From contig CAJBLF010000023.1 of assembly GCA_903953935.1 (NCBI GenBank), positions 1 to 49,976 on the forward strand: a stretch of DNA of 49,976 nucleotides. Direction: 5' to 3'. The position numbers and the translations under genes were made by a program. Positions 20,548 to 32,298 of the stretch are shown piece by piece. Under the pieces are notes generated by a model that was not told the origin of the DNA, did no database searches, and saw only the letters and a list, made by a program, of their open reading frames with translations. Within the stretch, counting starts at the first letter, position 1. Each line of letters begins with the position of its first letter. This stretch comes from an uncultured bacterium. Lineage in GTDB: Bacteria; Patescibacteriota; Gracilibacteria; Absconditabacterales; Absconditicoccaceae.

Positions 20548-22077
20548 ATGGAAGGAGAATTATTAGCAGACCAACCATTGGGACACAAATTAATCAAAAA
20601 ATGATTCTGGTTGTATTTTTTTATGATTATCATATCTCCAGTAGGATATCTCATCAAAGTCATTGTATCAAACACTCTTTCTGTAGAAGATGTTTGAATT
20701 TTTTACAGCGTCCTAGGGTTAATTATGCTTATTTCAATTTATCATGATCTATGACTTACTGAGGCACTGCAATATTTTCTTCCTAAATATTGGATAGAGA
20801 AAAAATACAATAATTTTAAGACAATTATTATCATAACAATTCTTTCTCAAGTAATTATATGAACCAGCATTGCTAGTGGTATCTTTTTTGGAGCAGATCG
20901 ACTTGCTTTACATCATTTCAAATCTCAAGAAGCGGCTGGAATAATTAGAACATTGGCCTTTTATTTCATCTGAATCAATTTTATTCAGGTTTTTTCATCT
21001 ATTTTTCTCTCTTTTCAAGATACCATATCCAATAATTTATTAGAATTTTTTAGAGCATATGGCGTTCTATTATTTACTATTATCTTTTGGACATGACATA
21101 CACTTACTACAGCAAATTTCGCAATATGATGGATAGGTTGATTGATCATATCATTAATAGCTGGTGCAATTATTCTTTGGAAAAAATATGGCCATACATT
21201 TAAAAGAGGTGTTTTTGTATGGGATAACTCAATTATAAAAAAGCAATTTAAATATGCTCTTCGAGTATTTTTATGAGCAAATATTGGAAGTCTTCTATGA
21301 CAAGTAGATCAACAAATGATTATTAACATACTTGGCCCAAAAGCAGCTGGTTATTATACAAATTTTTTTAGTTTATTAATGGCATATTCTCTTATCGTTG
21401 CACCAATACTCACCCTTATTTTTCCAATTGTTACAGAACTCACAACAAAAAAAAAACACGCCCAATTCAGAGAGTTTCAAAACATACTTTATAAATATTT
21501 CTCCATATTAGCAGTCAGTATTGGATGAATTTTTTTTGTTTTTTGACCAGAAATATCAAGTATATTATTTGGCATAAAATTTTTGTATTCTGGAAAACTT
21601 TTAATGTATGCTGCACCATTTCTAATTTTTAACGTACTGTTTATTATCAATTTTGGTATTTTAGCATGATTGGGGAAAGTAAAAGAAAGAGTAAAAGTAT
21701 TGATCATAGCACTAACAGCAAATATAATTATAAATTTCCTCCTATTGTATACCTTTGACATATGACTTCCATGAGCAATTATTGCTATGGTCATAGGACG
21801 ATTATTACTTCGATGATGAAGTCTTATAACTATTCAGAAATATCAAAAAATATCATTTAATTGGAGATTTTTCTTTTGAAATATGTTTGTTATTATGGTT
21901 TTATGCGGAATATTTCTTTTATGGAAAAAAAGGGTTTTTGTAATAAACGATATATCTAGACGAAAAAACATTATCTATCTTATCTGTGTAATTATAGCCT
22001 ACTACTGAATCTTAGCTGGTATAAATTACAAAAGCATAAAGGCATTATTTAGGGAGATAAAAACAATGAAAGCATAA
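20548..22077 (+). CDS. Wzx-type flippase / polysaccharide biosynthesis membrane protein
   Basis: A 509-residue polytopic protein with about 13-14 hydrophobic segments. MOP-superfamily features include the first helix region GFWLYFFMIIISPVGYLIKVI, VEDVGIFYSVLGLIMLI, the middle LGANIGSLLGQVDQQMI with NILGPKAAGYYTNFFSL (the typical 'D...ig.....vG.Y' segment) and YAAPFLIFNVLF. These proteins flip undecaprenyl-linked oligosaccharides across the membrane. In the middle of the sugar-nucleotide genes it is the probable export step of the locus. No Wzy-like polymerase is seen in the window. Confidence 0.9.
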
Positions 22078-22166
22078 TCAAAATAAGAACAAAAACAGTT
22101 GCAATAAAATATAAAAAAATTATCAACAGACGACATTCACAATATTTTTATGATTTTTTAAAAAAA

Positions 22167-23177
22167 ATGACATCAAATTTTTTTGAAGGTAAAACAATCC
22201 TGATAACAGGATGAACTTGATTTTTATGACGTGCATTAACAAAGGAGTTATTAAAATACAATCCGCATGCCATAAGGATATATTCTCGTGATGAAGTAAA
22301 ACACTTCAAAATGCAGCAAGAGTTCAACAACAACGAAAAACTTAGATTTTTGATAGGAGATATAAGAGATTATAATAGACTTGAAAAAGCTCTCAAAGGA
22401 GTAGATTACGTTATCAATGCTGCAGCACTCAAGAGATTAGATCTTATAGAGTATAATACAGAAGAAGCCGTAAAAACAAATATTTTATGAACACTGAATC
22501 TAGTAAGAGCTTGCGAAAACAATAAAGTCAAAAAAGTTGTTTTTGTCTCTACAGATAAAGCATGTTCACCAGTGAATACCTACTGAGCCTGCAAATTTGT
22601 TAGCGAAAGAATTATGACAGAATCGAATTATAGTAATGGAGCATCATGAACAGTATATACTTGCGTAAGATACGGTAATGTAATAAATAGCACATGATCA
22701 CTTATTCCAATCCTTCAAGATAAAATAAAAAACAATGAAGACTTCTTACTGACTGATGAAAGGATGACAAGATTTCTTATTACTGAAGAACAAGCAGTAC
22801 AGCTTATAATGAATGCATTTGAACATAGCATATGATGAGAGGTGTTTGTACCAAAGCTTCCTTCAGTAAGAGTAATTGACCTAATGGAGGCTATGAAAAC
22901 TGTAAACAATAGCAACAATAAAATCATACATATATGATTAAGACCAGGAGAAAAGATACACGAGCTTATGATCAATGAGGCAGAAGGAAGCAGAATAGTA
23001 GATTTCAAGGGTATGTATATAATAAAATCCATGATAGAAGAATATAAAATTTTAGAAGATAAACCTAATTATTCAAAAAGCTGAGAAGATAAACAAATTA
23101 TATGTTATTCTTCTGAGACAGAAACAATATCAACAGATGAAATCATAGAAAGATTTTCACTTTATCTTAAGATATAA
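22167..23177 (+). CDS. pseB: UDP-N-acetylglucosamine 4,6-dehydratase (inverting), PseB
   Basis: PseB makes the 4-keto-6-deoxy UDP-AltNAc intermediate, the first step to pseudaminic acid. 336 residues: KTILITGGTGFLGRALTKELL (Rossmann, Gly mostly TGA), IRIYSRDEVKHFKMQQEF, FLIGDIRDYNRL, YVINAAALKRLDLIEYN, VFVSTDKACSPVNTYGACKFVSERI (DKA plus YxxxK) and RYGNVINSTGSLIP. The DKAxxPxNxYGxxK pattern is specific to the PseB/FlaA1 subgroup. It starts the nonulosonic-acid part, 89 bp after the flippase. Confidence 0.95.
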
Positions 23178-23181
23178 AAAC

Positions 23182-24294
23182 ATGAGTATCCCCTATGGAA
23201 AACAATATATCGATGAAAAAGATATCCAAGAAGTAGTAGCAACATTAAAAAGCAACTATCTTACTACATGACCAAAAGTTGCTGAATTTGAACAAAAATT
23301 ATGTGCATATACATGATCAAAATATGCAGTAGCCGTAGGAAATGGAACACAAGCATTACATATAGCATATCAGACTATATGACTACAAGCAGGAGATGAA
23401 ATAATAACCACAGCAAACACCTTTGTGGCGACCTCAAATGCTGCGCTCTTTTGTTGAGCTACACCAGTTTTTTGTGATATAGAATTAGAAAACTATAACA
23501 TAGATGCAAATAAAATAGAAAATTTAATAACAGCAAAAACCAAAGCTATAGTTCCTGTTCATTTTGCAGGACAACCATGTGAAATGACTAAAATATGGGA
23601 TATTGCAAAAAAATATTGATTACAAGTTATTGAGGATTGAGCGCATGCATTAGGAGCACAATATAATTGAATAAAAATAGGAAATACCCAAAGCGATATG
23701 GTTACCCTTAGTTTTCATCCGGTCAAACCAATTACAACAGGAGAATGAGGTGCAGTACTCACAAACAACAAGGAATATTATGAAAAACTTCTTAAATTAA
23801 GGTCTCATGGAATCGAAAGAGATGAAAAGTGATTCAATAATATGGTATATTTATGAAACAATTATAGGATAACAGACATTCAATGTGCATTATGATGTTC
23901 CCAGATGGATAAGCTTGATTATTTTTTAGAATCCAGAAAAAATATTGTAAAAAAATATAATGAAAATTTACATAACACAAAATGAATTATTCTCCCCAAA
24001 GAAAAAGATAATACTATTTGTGGATGGCATCTTTATGTAGTAAGATTTGAAACAGAAGAGATAAGAGACAATGTAATGTCGGAATTAAAACAAAAATGAT
24101 ACTGAGTGACATTACACTATCCGCCTGTATATTCTCATACCTATTACAGAGAACATGGATACAAAGACACTACCCTACCAAACGCAGAACTATATTATAA
24201 GACATGCTTAAGCTTGCCAATATTTGTCGGATTAGAAGACAAAGATATAGATGCAGTATGTTTTATTATTAAAGATATGGCATGAAGGAAATAG
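23182..24294 (+). CDS. pseC: UDP-4-amino-4,6-dideoxy-N-acetyl-beta-L-altrosamine transaminase
   Basis: PseC is the PLP enzyme that aminates the PseB product. 370 residues of the DegT/DnrJ/EryC1 fold: IPYGKQYIDEKDIQEV, YLTTGPKVAEFEQKL, AVGNGTQALHIAYQ, ANTFVATSNAALFCGATP, VIEDGAHALGAQY (PLP-binding Asp), SFHPVKPITTGEGGAV (Schiff-base Lys) and HGIERDE. The HPVKxITTGEGG form is typical of PseC. It begins 4 bp after pseB and its 3' end overlaps the next gene by 13 bp, which implies co-translation. Confidence 0.95.
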
Positions 24295-25181
24295 TATTGG
24301 GAACAGTTCAATTATGATTGAATTATGGAATCAACAATAAATCAGGAAAACCTAGTGAAGAAGATGCTATGAATATTTTGAAATATGCATATAAAAACTG
24401 AATTGATACGTTTGATACTGCAGCGGCATATGGAGACTCTGAAGAGGTTATAGGAAGATTTATCAAGAAGAATAATTTAGCAGAAAAGATAAAAATCATA
24501 ACAAAATTATTACCAAATATATTTGATAAAAAAACTGGAGATATTGGAGATATTATTGAAGAAGAAATACGCTGATCAATGAAAAGACTAAATATCTCAA
24601 CCATACATGGATATTTATTACACACACCAGCATATGTATATAATAATGAGGTCATACAAGGATTGATGAAAGCAAAAGAAAAATGACTAATTGAAAATTT
24701 TGGAGTATCTATTTATGAACCAGAAGAGGCATTATACGCAGTAAAAAATACAAATATAGACTATATCCAGATTCCATACAACATATTTGATGAAAGGCTT
24801 GATAAGACAGATTTTTTTTCTACAGCTCAAGAAAAATGAATAAGGGTATTCGCTAGAACAGCTTTTATACAAGGATTGGTCCTTATGAAAGATGAAGATA
24901 TTCCGGAACATCTCTCTGAAGCTAAAGAATATTTTCATGATTTTGATGTGATTATAGAAAAACATCATATATCTAGAGCAGAAGCAGCGCTTTTATTTGT
25001 ACAAACACATAAAAACATAGATCATGCAGTGATATGAGTAGAGACCGTACAACAACTTACAGAAGATATTGATATAGCAAATAGACAACAGGATTTTGAT
25101 GCTTGTCGCCAAGAGCTCAAGGATAAATTTAGAGATATAAACAAAATATTGTTTTTCCCAAGTTTATGGTCAAAAAAATAA
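24282..25181 (+). CDS. Aldo/keto reductase family protein
   Basis: A 299-residue TIM-barrel oxidoreductase: LGTVQLGLNYGINN at the start, GIDTFDTAAAYGDSEEVIG (the D and Tyr of the catalytic tetrad), IITKLLPN (Lys), ISTIHGYLLHTP (His), IENFGVSIYEPEEAL and YIQIPYNIFDERL. AKR members often occur next to spsF and class III aminotransferases in nonulosonic-acid-like clusters, where they are thought to act on sugar precursors; the exact step is unknown. It overlaps pseC by 13 bp. Confidence 0.9.
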
Positions 25182-25192
25182 ATTTTATATAT

Positions 25193-25957
25193 ATGAAAGT
25201 CACGATGCAAAATTTTAAGATATTGTGTATATTGCAAGCAAGAATGTGATCCACGAGATTGCCAGGGAAAATTCTTAAAGAAATTAAAGGAAAGACGTTG
25301 ATAGAATATGAAATCGATAGAATAAAAAAATCTAAGTATATTGATAAAATAGTTGTTGCTACTAGTATAGATAAATCAAATGACGCCTTAGAAGATTTAT
25401 GTGGAAAAATTAAAATAGATTGTTTTAGAGGAGAAGAAAATGATGTATTAAAAAGATATTATGACTGTAGTCAAAAATATAATGATTTTGAATATATAGT
25501 AAGAGTAACTGGAGATTGTCCACTAATCGATACAGATATCTTAGACAATACTATTGAAAAATTTTTAGAAGCAAATGTTGATTATTGATCAAACTCAGAA
25601 CCACCAACATTTCCAGATGGTCTAGATACTGAAATATTCAAAAAAGAAGCATTAGAAATAGCTAATACAAATGCAAAATTACCATCAGAAAGAGAACACG
25701 TAACACCATACATGAAGAAGAATTTTAGTAAAATAAACTACGCTGCAGATATAGATTATTCATGATATCGCATTACCGTTGATGAACCAGAAGATTTTGA
25801 GATAATTAGAAATCTTATAGAAAACATTTGAAAAGATGCGTGATATCTAAAATATATAGACTATATAAATGAACATTGACTTGAGAAAATAAACAATAAA
25901 TTTAAAAGAAACGAAGGATTTGAAAAATCATTAGAACAAGATAAAAAAATATTTTAG
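25193..25957 (+). CDS. SpsF-like cytidylyltransferase
   Basis: A 254-residue nucleotidyltransferase beginning ILQARMGSTRLPGKILKEIKGK (the R/S-T-R-LPGK loop of the SpsF/CMP-sugar synthetase fold). VVATSIDKSNDAL, CFRGEENDVLKRYYDC and VRVTGDCPLIDTDIL are the SpsF marks, and a C-terminal RITVDEPEDFEIIRNL follows. In the spsF/PseF group the enzyme activates a sugar acid or amine with CTP. As no separate PseF is seen, it is the candidate CMP-activating enzyme of the locus. An alternative is that it charges a different sugar handled by the neighbouring AKR and aminotransferase. Confidence 0.88.
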
Positions 25958-25978
25958 TTCTTTTTTCTATAAATTAGT

Positions 25979-27262
25979 ATGAGAAACAAAAAATCTGCAG
26001 AATTATTCAAGAAAACAATTAAAATCATTCCTTTATGAACACAGACATTTTCCAAAAGTCATCTTTTATATTATAAGGGAGATATACCTCATTTTATTGA
26101 AAAGGGGGAATGATGTTTTGTATGGGACATTGATGGGAACAAATACATAGATTATGTAAGCTGACTTTCAGCACTTGTGTTATGATACAATTGCAAAGAA
26201 GTAAATGATGCCATTCAAAAACAGTTAAAAAACTGAATACTATTTTCTCTAGCGTCACCATTAGAGTATGAACTATCCAAAAAACTAACAGAGATAATTC
26301 CTTGTGCAGAGATGGTGAGATTCGGAAAAAGTTGAACAGATGCAACGTCATCAGCCATCAGATTAGCAAGATATGTCACTAAAAGAGAAAAGGTAGCAGT
26401 ATGTTGATATCACGGACGACAAGACCGGTATATATGATCAACTACTAGAAATGGTGGAGTTCCAAAATGTGTTCAGAATTTGACACTAAAATTTGAATAT
26501 AACAATATTTCTTCTTTAGAAAAAATATTTTCTCAAAATCCAAAAGAAATTGCTGCAATTATCATGGAACCCATGACTACAGAAGAACCAAAAGACAATT
26601 TTTTACAGAAAGTAAAAGATATTTGTCATAAACATGGTGCTTTATTTATATTGGATGAAACAGTAACTTGATTTAAATTAAGCATAGGATGAGCTCAGAA
26701 GCATTTTTGAGTAACACCAGACTTGGCGGCTTTTGGGAAATCAATGGGTAATGGAATGCCGATATCGGCACTGGTAGGGAAAAGAGAATATATGCAAAAA
26801 GTAGAGGAAATATTTTTTTCATGAACATATCTCTGAGAATCTTTATCTATGGCTGCTGCCATAGCTACTATAAATTTCATGCAAAAAAATAAGGTCCAAG
26901 AGAAAATATATAAAATTTGATGAATGTTTATCAAATGACTTAGAACATTAATAAAGAAACATTGATTAGATCAATGCATATCTATTGCATGATATAACAA
27001 TCAATCAGTATGTTTATTCCAGGATTATAAATGAATAAAAGCAATACAGATAAAATCATATCTACAAAAAGAGCTTTTAGAAAAGGGAATATTATGGATT
27101 GGTAATTTGAACATGAACTATGCACATACAGAAAATATCATAAGAAAGAGTTTAGTAATATTTGATAGCTGTTTAGGCATACTCCAGAAAAAAATTTCAA
27201 ATAAGACAATATTGAAGGAGATTAAGGGAAAAGAAATTAATGATATTTTCAGAATAAGATAA
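25979..27262 (+). CDS. Class III aminotransferase (glutamate-1-semialdehyde aminomutase-like)
   Basis: A 427-residue PLP enzyme: VWDIDGNKYIDYVSGLSAL, CAEMVRFGKSGTDATSSAIRLAR (PLP phosphate loop), YHGRQDRYIGST, AAIIMEPMTTEEP, LFILDETVTGF and AFGKSMGNGMPISAL with the Schiff-base Lys. The fold matches HemL, but the context (between SpsF and a methyltransferase, no tetrapyrrole genes) points to transamination of a sugar. Similar gene trios are known from sugar clusters in other bacteria. The C-terminal part from about residue 340 is less conserved and rich in Ile/Lys. Confidence 0.9.
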
Positions 27263-27313
27263 TCAAAATAAACAAATTAAACAACATCATTTTTATCTAA
27301 AACAACAAGAAAC

Positions 27314-28063
27314 ATGAGCAAAAAAATCAAAGTATTGATATGATCCAATGAGAAAGAAATAGATAAAAGAGAAGACTTTATAAAATATTTTAAAGAAAGC
27401 CCAATACCAGATGATGAATTGCTAACAAATCTCTGAATTTATATGAACAGACAATCTCTTTCAAGATTACTTTTTATGAGCGAAATTTATACCAAAATAA
27501 TAAATACACATTGAATAATTATAGAATTTTGAGTTCGTCGAGGACAGAATTTGTGTCTATTTTCATCACTTAGGTGAATATACGAGCCATTCAACTATAA
27601 CAGAAAAATTGTGGGATTTGATACCTTTTGATGATTCCCAGAAATTGCTAAACAAGATGGAGAAAAAATAGCAATTGGAAATTATTCGGTCTCAGACAAT
27701 TATGATGAATATTTAGAAAAGATATTAGAATATCATGAAACAGAATCACCCATATCTCACATTAAAAAATATGAGTTAATAAAAGGCGATGCAACAAAAA
27801 CATTTGAAGAATATTTAGATAAAAACCCACACACTATCGTAGCGCTTGCATATTTTGATTTTGATATTTATATACCAACCAAAGTATGTCTTGAAAAACT
27901 AATGAAAAGAATTACCAAATGAAGCATCATTGTCTTTGATGAGTTAAATTGTGCAGAATTCCCAGGAGAAACACTAGCAGTAATAGAAACTATTGGACTC
28001 TCTAGATACGCCATCAAAAGGTCTCCTCTAAACCCATTAATTTCATATATCATTATCGATTAA
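27314..28063 (+). CDS. TylF/MycF-like SAM-dependent methyltransferase
   Basis: A 249-residue protein with a class I fold: IIIEFGVRRGQNLCLFSSL (motif I-like), RKIVGFDTFGGFPEIA, ELIKGDATKTFEEYL, and ALAYFDFDIYIPTKVCLEKL followed by IIVFDELNCAEFPGE, whose DFD and D-E residues correspond to the metal ligands of TylF/MycF sugar O-methyltransferases. It would place a methyl group on a sugar of this glycan; the position is unknown. It lies within the pse block, 52 bp after the aminotransferase. Confidence 0.82.
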
Positions 28064-28088
28064 TTGAATCTTTTATCCAAACAAAAAC

Positions 28089-28646
28089 ATGCAATACAAA
28101 CTATTAGATAACAACAAGTTTGAAAAAGACAAATACAGCATAGTATGTCTAAGATACAAGGATATTTATGATATAAAAAAATGGAGAAATCAACAAATGG
28201 ACATACTTAGACAGAAAAAAAAACTAACAGATAAAGAACAAATCAGTTATTACAACAACCTCATTGTCCCAACATTTAAAGAAAAAAATCCAAAACAAAT
28301 GCTTTTTAGCTTTTTGTACGATAATATATGCATATGATATTGATGACTAACAAACATTAATCGAGAAGATAAAAGGGCTGAATTATCGTTTATTGTAGAT
28401 ACAAAAAGGACAAAAAATAAAAAACTATACGAAAAAGATTTCTCGATGTTTATATATCTTATAAAAGAAGTTGCAAACGAAAAACTTTGATTTAATAGAA
28501 TATTTACTGAAACGTATGATATAAGACCACTTCACATAAAAATATTAGAGAAAAATTGATTTATATACGAATGAAGAATGAGAAAACACGTCTACATAGA
28601 TAATAAATTTATTGATTCATTGATTCATTGATACGTACACAAATAA
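28089..28646 (+). CDS. GNAT family N-acetyltransferase, PseH-like
   Basis: A 185-residue protein: LRYKDIYDIKKWRNQQMDILRQ near the start resembles the 'D...i..WRN....R' region of sugar N-acetyltransferases, then LFSFLYDNICIGYGGLTNIN, RAELSFIVDTKR, and EKLGFNRIFTETYDIRPLHIKILEKNGF (acetyl-CoA side with the 'N...EK.GF' motif near the end). The last motif is the usual GNAT motif B. In pse pathways PseH acetylates the 4-amino group made by PseC, and this is the only acetyltransferase in the locus. The assignment as PseH is by context. Confidence 0.8.
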
Positions 28647-28663
28647 TCATTTATCATTTTATC

Positions 28664-29608
28664 ATGACCAACATGTTTAAAGACAAAAAGATTTTTATTA
28701 GCTGAGGAAATGGGGTAATCGGGAATGAATTAGTTAAAAAGTTATATGATGCGTGAGCAAAACTATTCGTTGGAGATCTAAAGAAGAGACCGGAAAATCG
28801 ACCAGAAGATATTCTCTATAGAGAATGAGATTTAAACGAAATTACAAAAAAAGAATTAGAAGATTTCTGACCAGAGTACTATTTTCATCTTGCTGCAACA
28901 TTTGAAAGAAGCGAAGAAACATATGAATTTCGAGAAGAAAATTTTTGGCACAACGTCAGATTAAGCCATTATCTGATGACATTAATGAAAGATTTGCCGT
29001 CTTTGAAAAGAGTTATTTTCGCATCTAGTTATCTAATATATGAGCCAAAATTATATCTTTTCGAAGAAGCATGAAAATTATACAATCTACAAGAGGATGA
29101 TCCGATAAATCCACGTAATTTAACGTGAATGGCGAAATTAAATCACGAAATAGAATTACATTTTCTTGATGAATTCAGGTCAAAACAATTCAGCTCTATA
29201 AGTGCAAGAATATATAGAAGTTACTGAAGAGGGTCTCGTGATATAATTTCTCGTCGAATAAGAGCGTTGCTCAACAAAGAGGAAATAATTGTATATAAAA
29301 AAGAAGGAAAATTTGACTATATATTTGCTTGAGAAGTTGCAGAATGATTAATAAAAATGGCATCATCAGATAAAACATGAATTTATAATTTATGAAATGG
29401 AAATGCAAGAAGTATAGAAGAAGCACTTGATATATTAAGGACACATTTTCCAGAGATGAAATATACAGAGAAAGAAAGTAATATTCCTTACGAATGATCA
29501 GAAGCAAATATGGATACAAGTCAAAAAGCATTTTGATGGAAACCAATGATACAACTTGAAGACGGCATAAAACTCATTCTTGAATATGAAAAAGATTTAC
29601 TTCATTAA
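28664..29608 (+). CDS. NAD-dependent epimerase/dehydratase (extended SDR) with atypical active site
   Basis: A 314-residue SDR: DKKIFISGGNGVIGNELVKKL (Rossmann, TGxxGxxG variant), YFHLAATFERSEETYEF, RVIFASSYLIYEPKL, and NPRNLTGMAKLNHEIEL at the place of the catalytic YxxxK. Here the position of Tyr is Thr and only the Lys remains, so the classic proton donor is missing. YNLGNGNARSIEEAL and GWKPMIQLEDGI are normal SDR C-terminal marks. The substrate is unknown; it may bind or reshape rather than oxidise a nucleotide sugar. It lies between the GNAT and ATP-grasp genes. Confidence 0.82.
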
Positions 29609-29620
29609 GAAAAAAAGATA

Positions 29621-30601
29621 ATGTGAGAAACATCCAAAATAAATGTATTATTTACAAGCATATGAAATTGTGTCTCTATAATAAAATATTTTCGTAAAGC
29701 GAAAGAAGATCTAGGGATAAATGGCAATTTGATAGCTATAGATATAGATAAATATGCCCCAGGAATACATGTGGCAGATAAATATTATATAGTAAAAAAA
29801 TTAAATGAAGAATGATTTGACGAACAAATAATAGAAATATGTAAAAAAGAAAATATCCATCTTATAATTCCCACAAGAGATGATGACATTCCTTATTTTG
29901 CAAAACGCAAAGAAATATTTGAAAAAATGAATATAGTGTGTATGGTTCCAGAACTATCAATATCAGAAATATGCAACGACAAATATAAATTTTATGAATA
30001 TCTCACTAAACACAAAATCCCAACAATAAAAACATATGAGAATATTGTTTCATGAATAACCTTTCCCTGTATTGTAAAACCAAGATTTTGAAGTTGATCT
30101 AAATGAGTAAAAGAAATTCTCACAGAAAAAGAACTCAAAGAAACAGATACAGATGGGTGTGTAATCCAAGAAAAAGAGATATGAACCGAATACACCATAG
30201 ACTATTTTGGCGACTTTACATGAGAACCACTATGCGTTATTCCAAGAATAAGGCTAAAGGTATTTAACGGTGAATCTATATTGTGAATAACCAAAAACAA
30301 CAAAAATATTATCGATATATGTATCAAATTAGGGAATACGATGAAACTTATAGGACATAATACTATACAATGTTTTTATTATGAAAATGGAACAGTAAAA
30401 ATATTGGAAATAAATCCAAGATTCTGATGATGAGCACCATTGGGGATTGAAGCATGATGTAATAGTCCAAAGATGTTATTGGAAATGATGCAAGGAACAA
30501 AGATTGAACCAATTACTGAATTTAAAGAAGATTTAATGATGATAAGGTATACAGACAATATTTTTATTGATCAAAAAGAGATACTATGATCAAATTGATA
30601 A
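29621..30601 (+). CDS. ATP-grasp domain protein (carbamoyl-phosphate-synthase-like)
   Basis: A 326-residue ATP-grasp: NVLFTSIGNCVSIIKYFRKAK (N-terminal Rossmann), IIPTRDDDIPYF, ICNDKYKFYEYLTKHKIPT, then FPCIVKPRFGSGSKGVKEIL (ATP-binding Lys and Gly loop), VIQEKEIGTEYTIDYFG and KILEINPRFGGGAPLGIEAG (the Mg-binding E-x-N-P-R-F-G). Such enzymes ligate a carboxylate to an amine; in surface-sugar loci they may add an amino-acid-like decoration to an amino sugar. The gene overlaps the following HAD gene by 16 bp, which points to a paired function. Confidence 0.85.
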
Positions 30602-31200
30602 TTTTTGATTTAGACGACACCTTATATAAAGAGAATAGCTATGTGAAAAGCGGTTTTAGTGAGGTAAGTAAATATATAAGCAAAAAAACAAAAATACCTC
30701 AGAAAAAAATATTTACCTACATTCGGGGAACATTTAAGAGATGATGAAGAGGGAACAATTTTGACAAAGTTATTGAACACTTTAACATAAAGAACATATC
30801 AAAAGAGGAAATGATTGAAATATACAGAAAGCATATACCAAAGATAAAAATAAGCGATAAAAATATAAAGTTACTTAAATTACTTAAAAAAAAATATCTG
30901 TTATGTATTATAACTAATGGAAACCCATGAGTACAAAGAAATAAAACGAATGCTTTAGATGTGGAAAAATATGTAGATAAGATATATTATGCCGAAGATG
31001 AGTGATTTAATTACAGAAAACCACATAAACGTTTTTTTCAGAAAGCTATGAAAGAGTTCTGAACAAAGCCAAAAGAGACGATCATGATAGGAGATGATAT
31101 AACCACAGACATTGCTGGTGCAAAATCCATAGGAATAGAAACTCTCCATATAAATATAAAAACGATTGCGTCAGAAATCAGAAGAAAGATAATTCAGTAA
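30586..31200 (+). CDS. HAD family hydrolase
   Basis: 204 residues: LIIFDLDDTLYKENSYV (motif I, nucleophile D and D+2), LCIITNGNPGVQRNK (motif II), Lys in YRKPHKRFF (motif III) and IMIGDDITTDIAGAKS (motif IV). A small helical cap lies between motifs I and II. This group usually dephosphorylates sugar or nucleotide phosphates. It could release the phosphate of the PseI product, or belong to the ATP-grasp pair; the start codon lies inside the previous gene. Confidence 0.9.
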
Positions 31201-31229
31201 AAAAATATTTATATTTTTATCACGAAATA

Positions 31230-32273
31230 ATGAAAGACATCAAAATTGGGAACATTCTGATTGGAACCACCCATAAACCATTTATTATTGCTGAAATGAG
31301 TGGAAACCACAACCAATCACTAGAAAGAGCATTGAATCTCGTGGATGCTGCTGCAGAAGCAGGAGTGTCAGCGCTCAAATTACAAACATATACTGCCGAT
31401 ACAATAACAATGAATAATGGATTTACTATCAAAGAGAAAGATTCTTTACGACATGGAAAAACACTTTATCAGTTATATGAACAAGCACATACCCCTCGAG
31501 AATGGCACAAAGAGATAATGGAAAGAGCAAAAGAAAAATGAATACTGTGTTTTAGTACTCCGTTTGACGAATCAGCGGTGGACTTTCTTGAAAGCTTAGA
31601 TGTGCCAGCATATAAGATAGCCTCTTTCGAAAATAACTATTTTGGATTGTTGAAGAGGATAGCACAAACAGGAAAGCCAGTCATAATGTCTACATGAATG
31701 ACCAATATATCAGACATAGACAAAGCGGTAAGAGTTCTTCGCGAAAATTGATGTAAGGATATCATCTTATTAAAATGTACAAGCACATATCCAGCAAGTC
31801 CAGAAAACACAAACATATCCACAATACCTCATATGGCAGAGACATTTAAATGTCATGTAGGCCTTTCAGATCATACTATGGGGATATGAGTATCTGTAGC
31901 TTCTGTAGCTTTATGAGCAAGAGTCATAGAAAAACATTTTACACTAAGAAGAGCAGATGGTTGAGTAGATTCGACTTTTTCATTGGAACCAGAAGAACTA
32001 AAAAGCTTAGTCATAGAGACAGAAAGAGCATTTTTATCAATAGGCGAAGTAAATTATGGAATTCAAGATTCAGAACAGAATTCATTAAAACATAAACGTT
32101 CAATATATATAAATAAATCAATCAAAAAATGAGAAAAATTTTCTAAAGATAATATTAGGGTGATAAGACCATGAGATGGTATAAGTCCTGAATACTATGA
32201 TTTATTAATATGAAAAACGGCAAATAGCGATATGGAAGGATGAAAACCATTGACACGAGAAAATATATTATAA
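31230..32273 (+). CDS. pseI: Pseudaminic acid synthase
   Basis: PseI condenses a 6-deoxy-amino-hexose with phosphoenolpyruvate to pseudaminic acid. 347 residues: [53 protein letters not shown] and [11 protein letters not shown] form the NeuB-type TIM barrel, with [28 protein letters not shown] and [29 protein letters not shown] and the SAF-like C-terminal domain ([25 protein letters not shown]) complete it. It stands 30 bp after the HAD gene and closes the nonulosonic-acid block. The 'AEMSGNHN' form is typical of PseI rather than NeuB. Confidence 0.96.
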
Positions 32274-32298
32274 AAGCTTTATTTAAAAATTCAGTAGA

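Noticed and set aside
25979-27262. hemL, glutamate-1-semialdehyde aminomutase
   Set aside because: The fold fits, but the sugar-locus context and absence of tetrapyrrole genes argue for a sugar aminotransferase.
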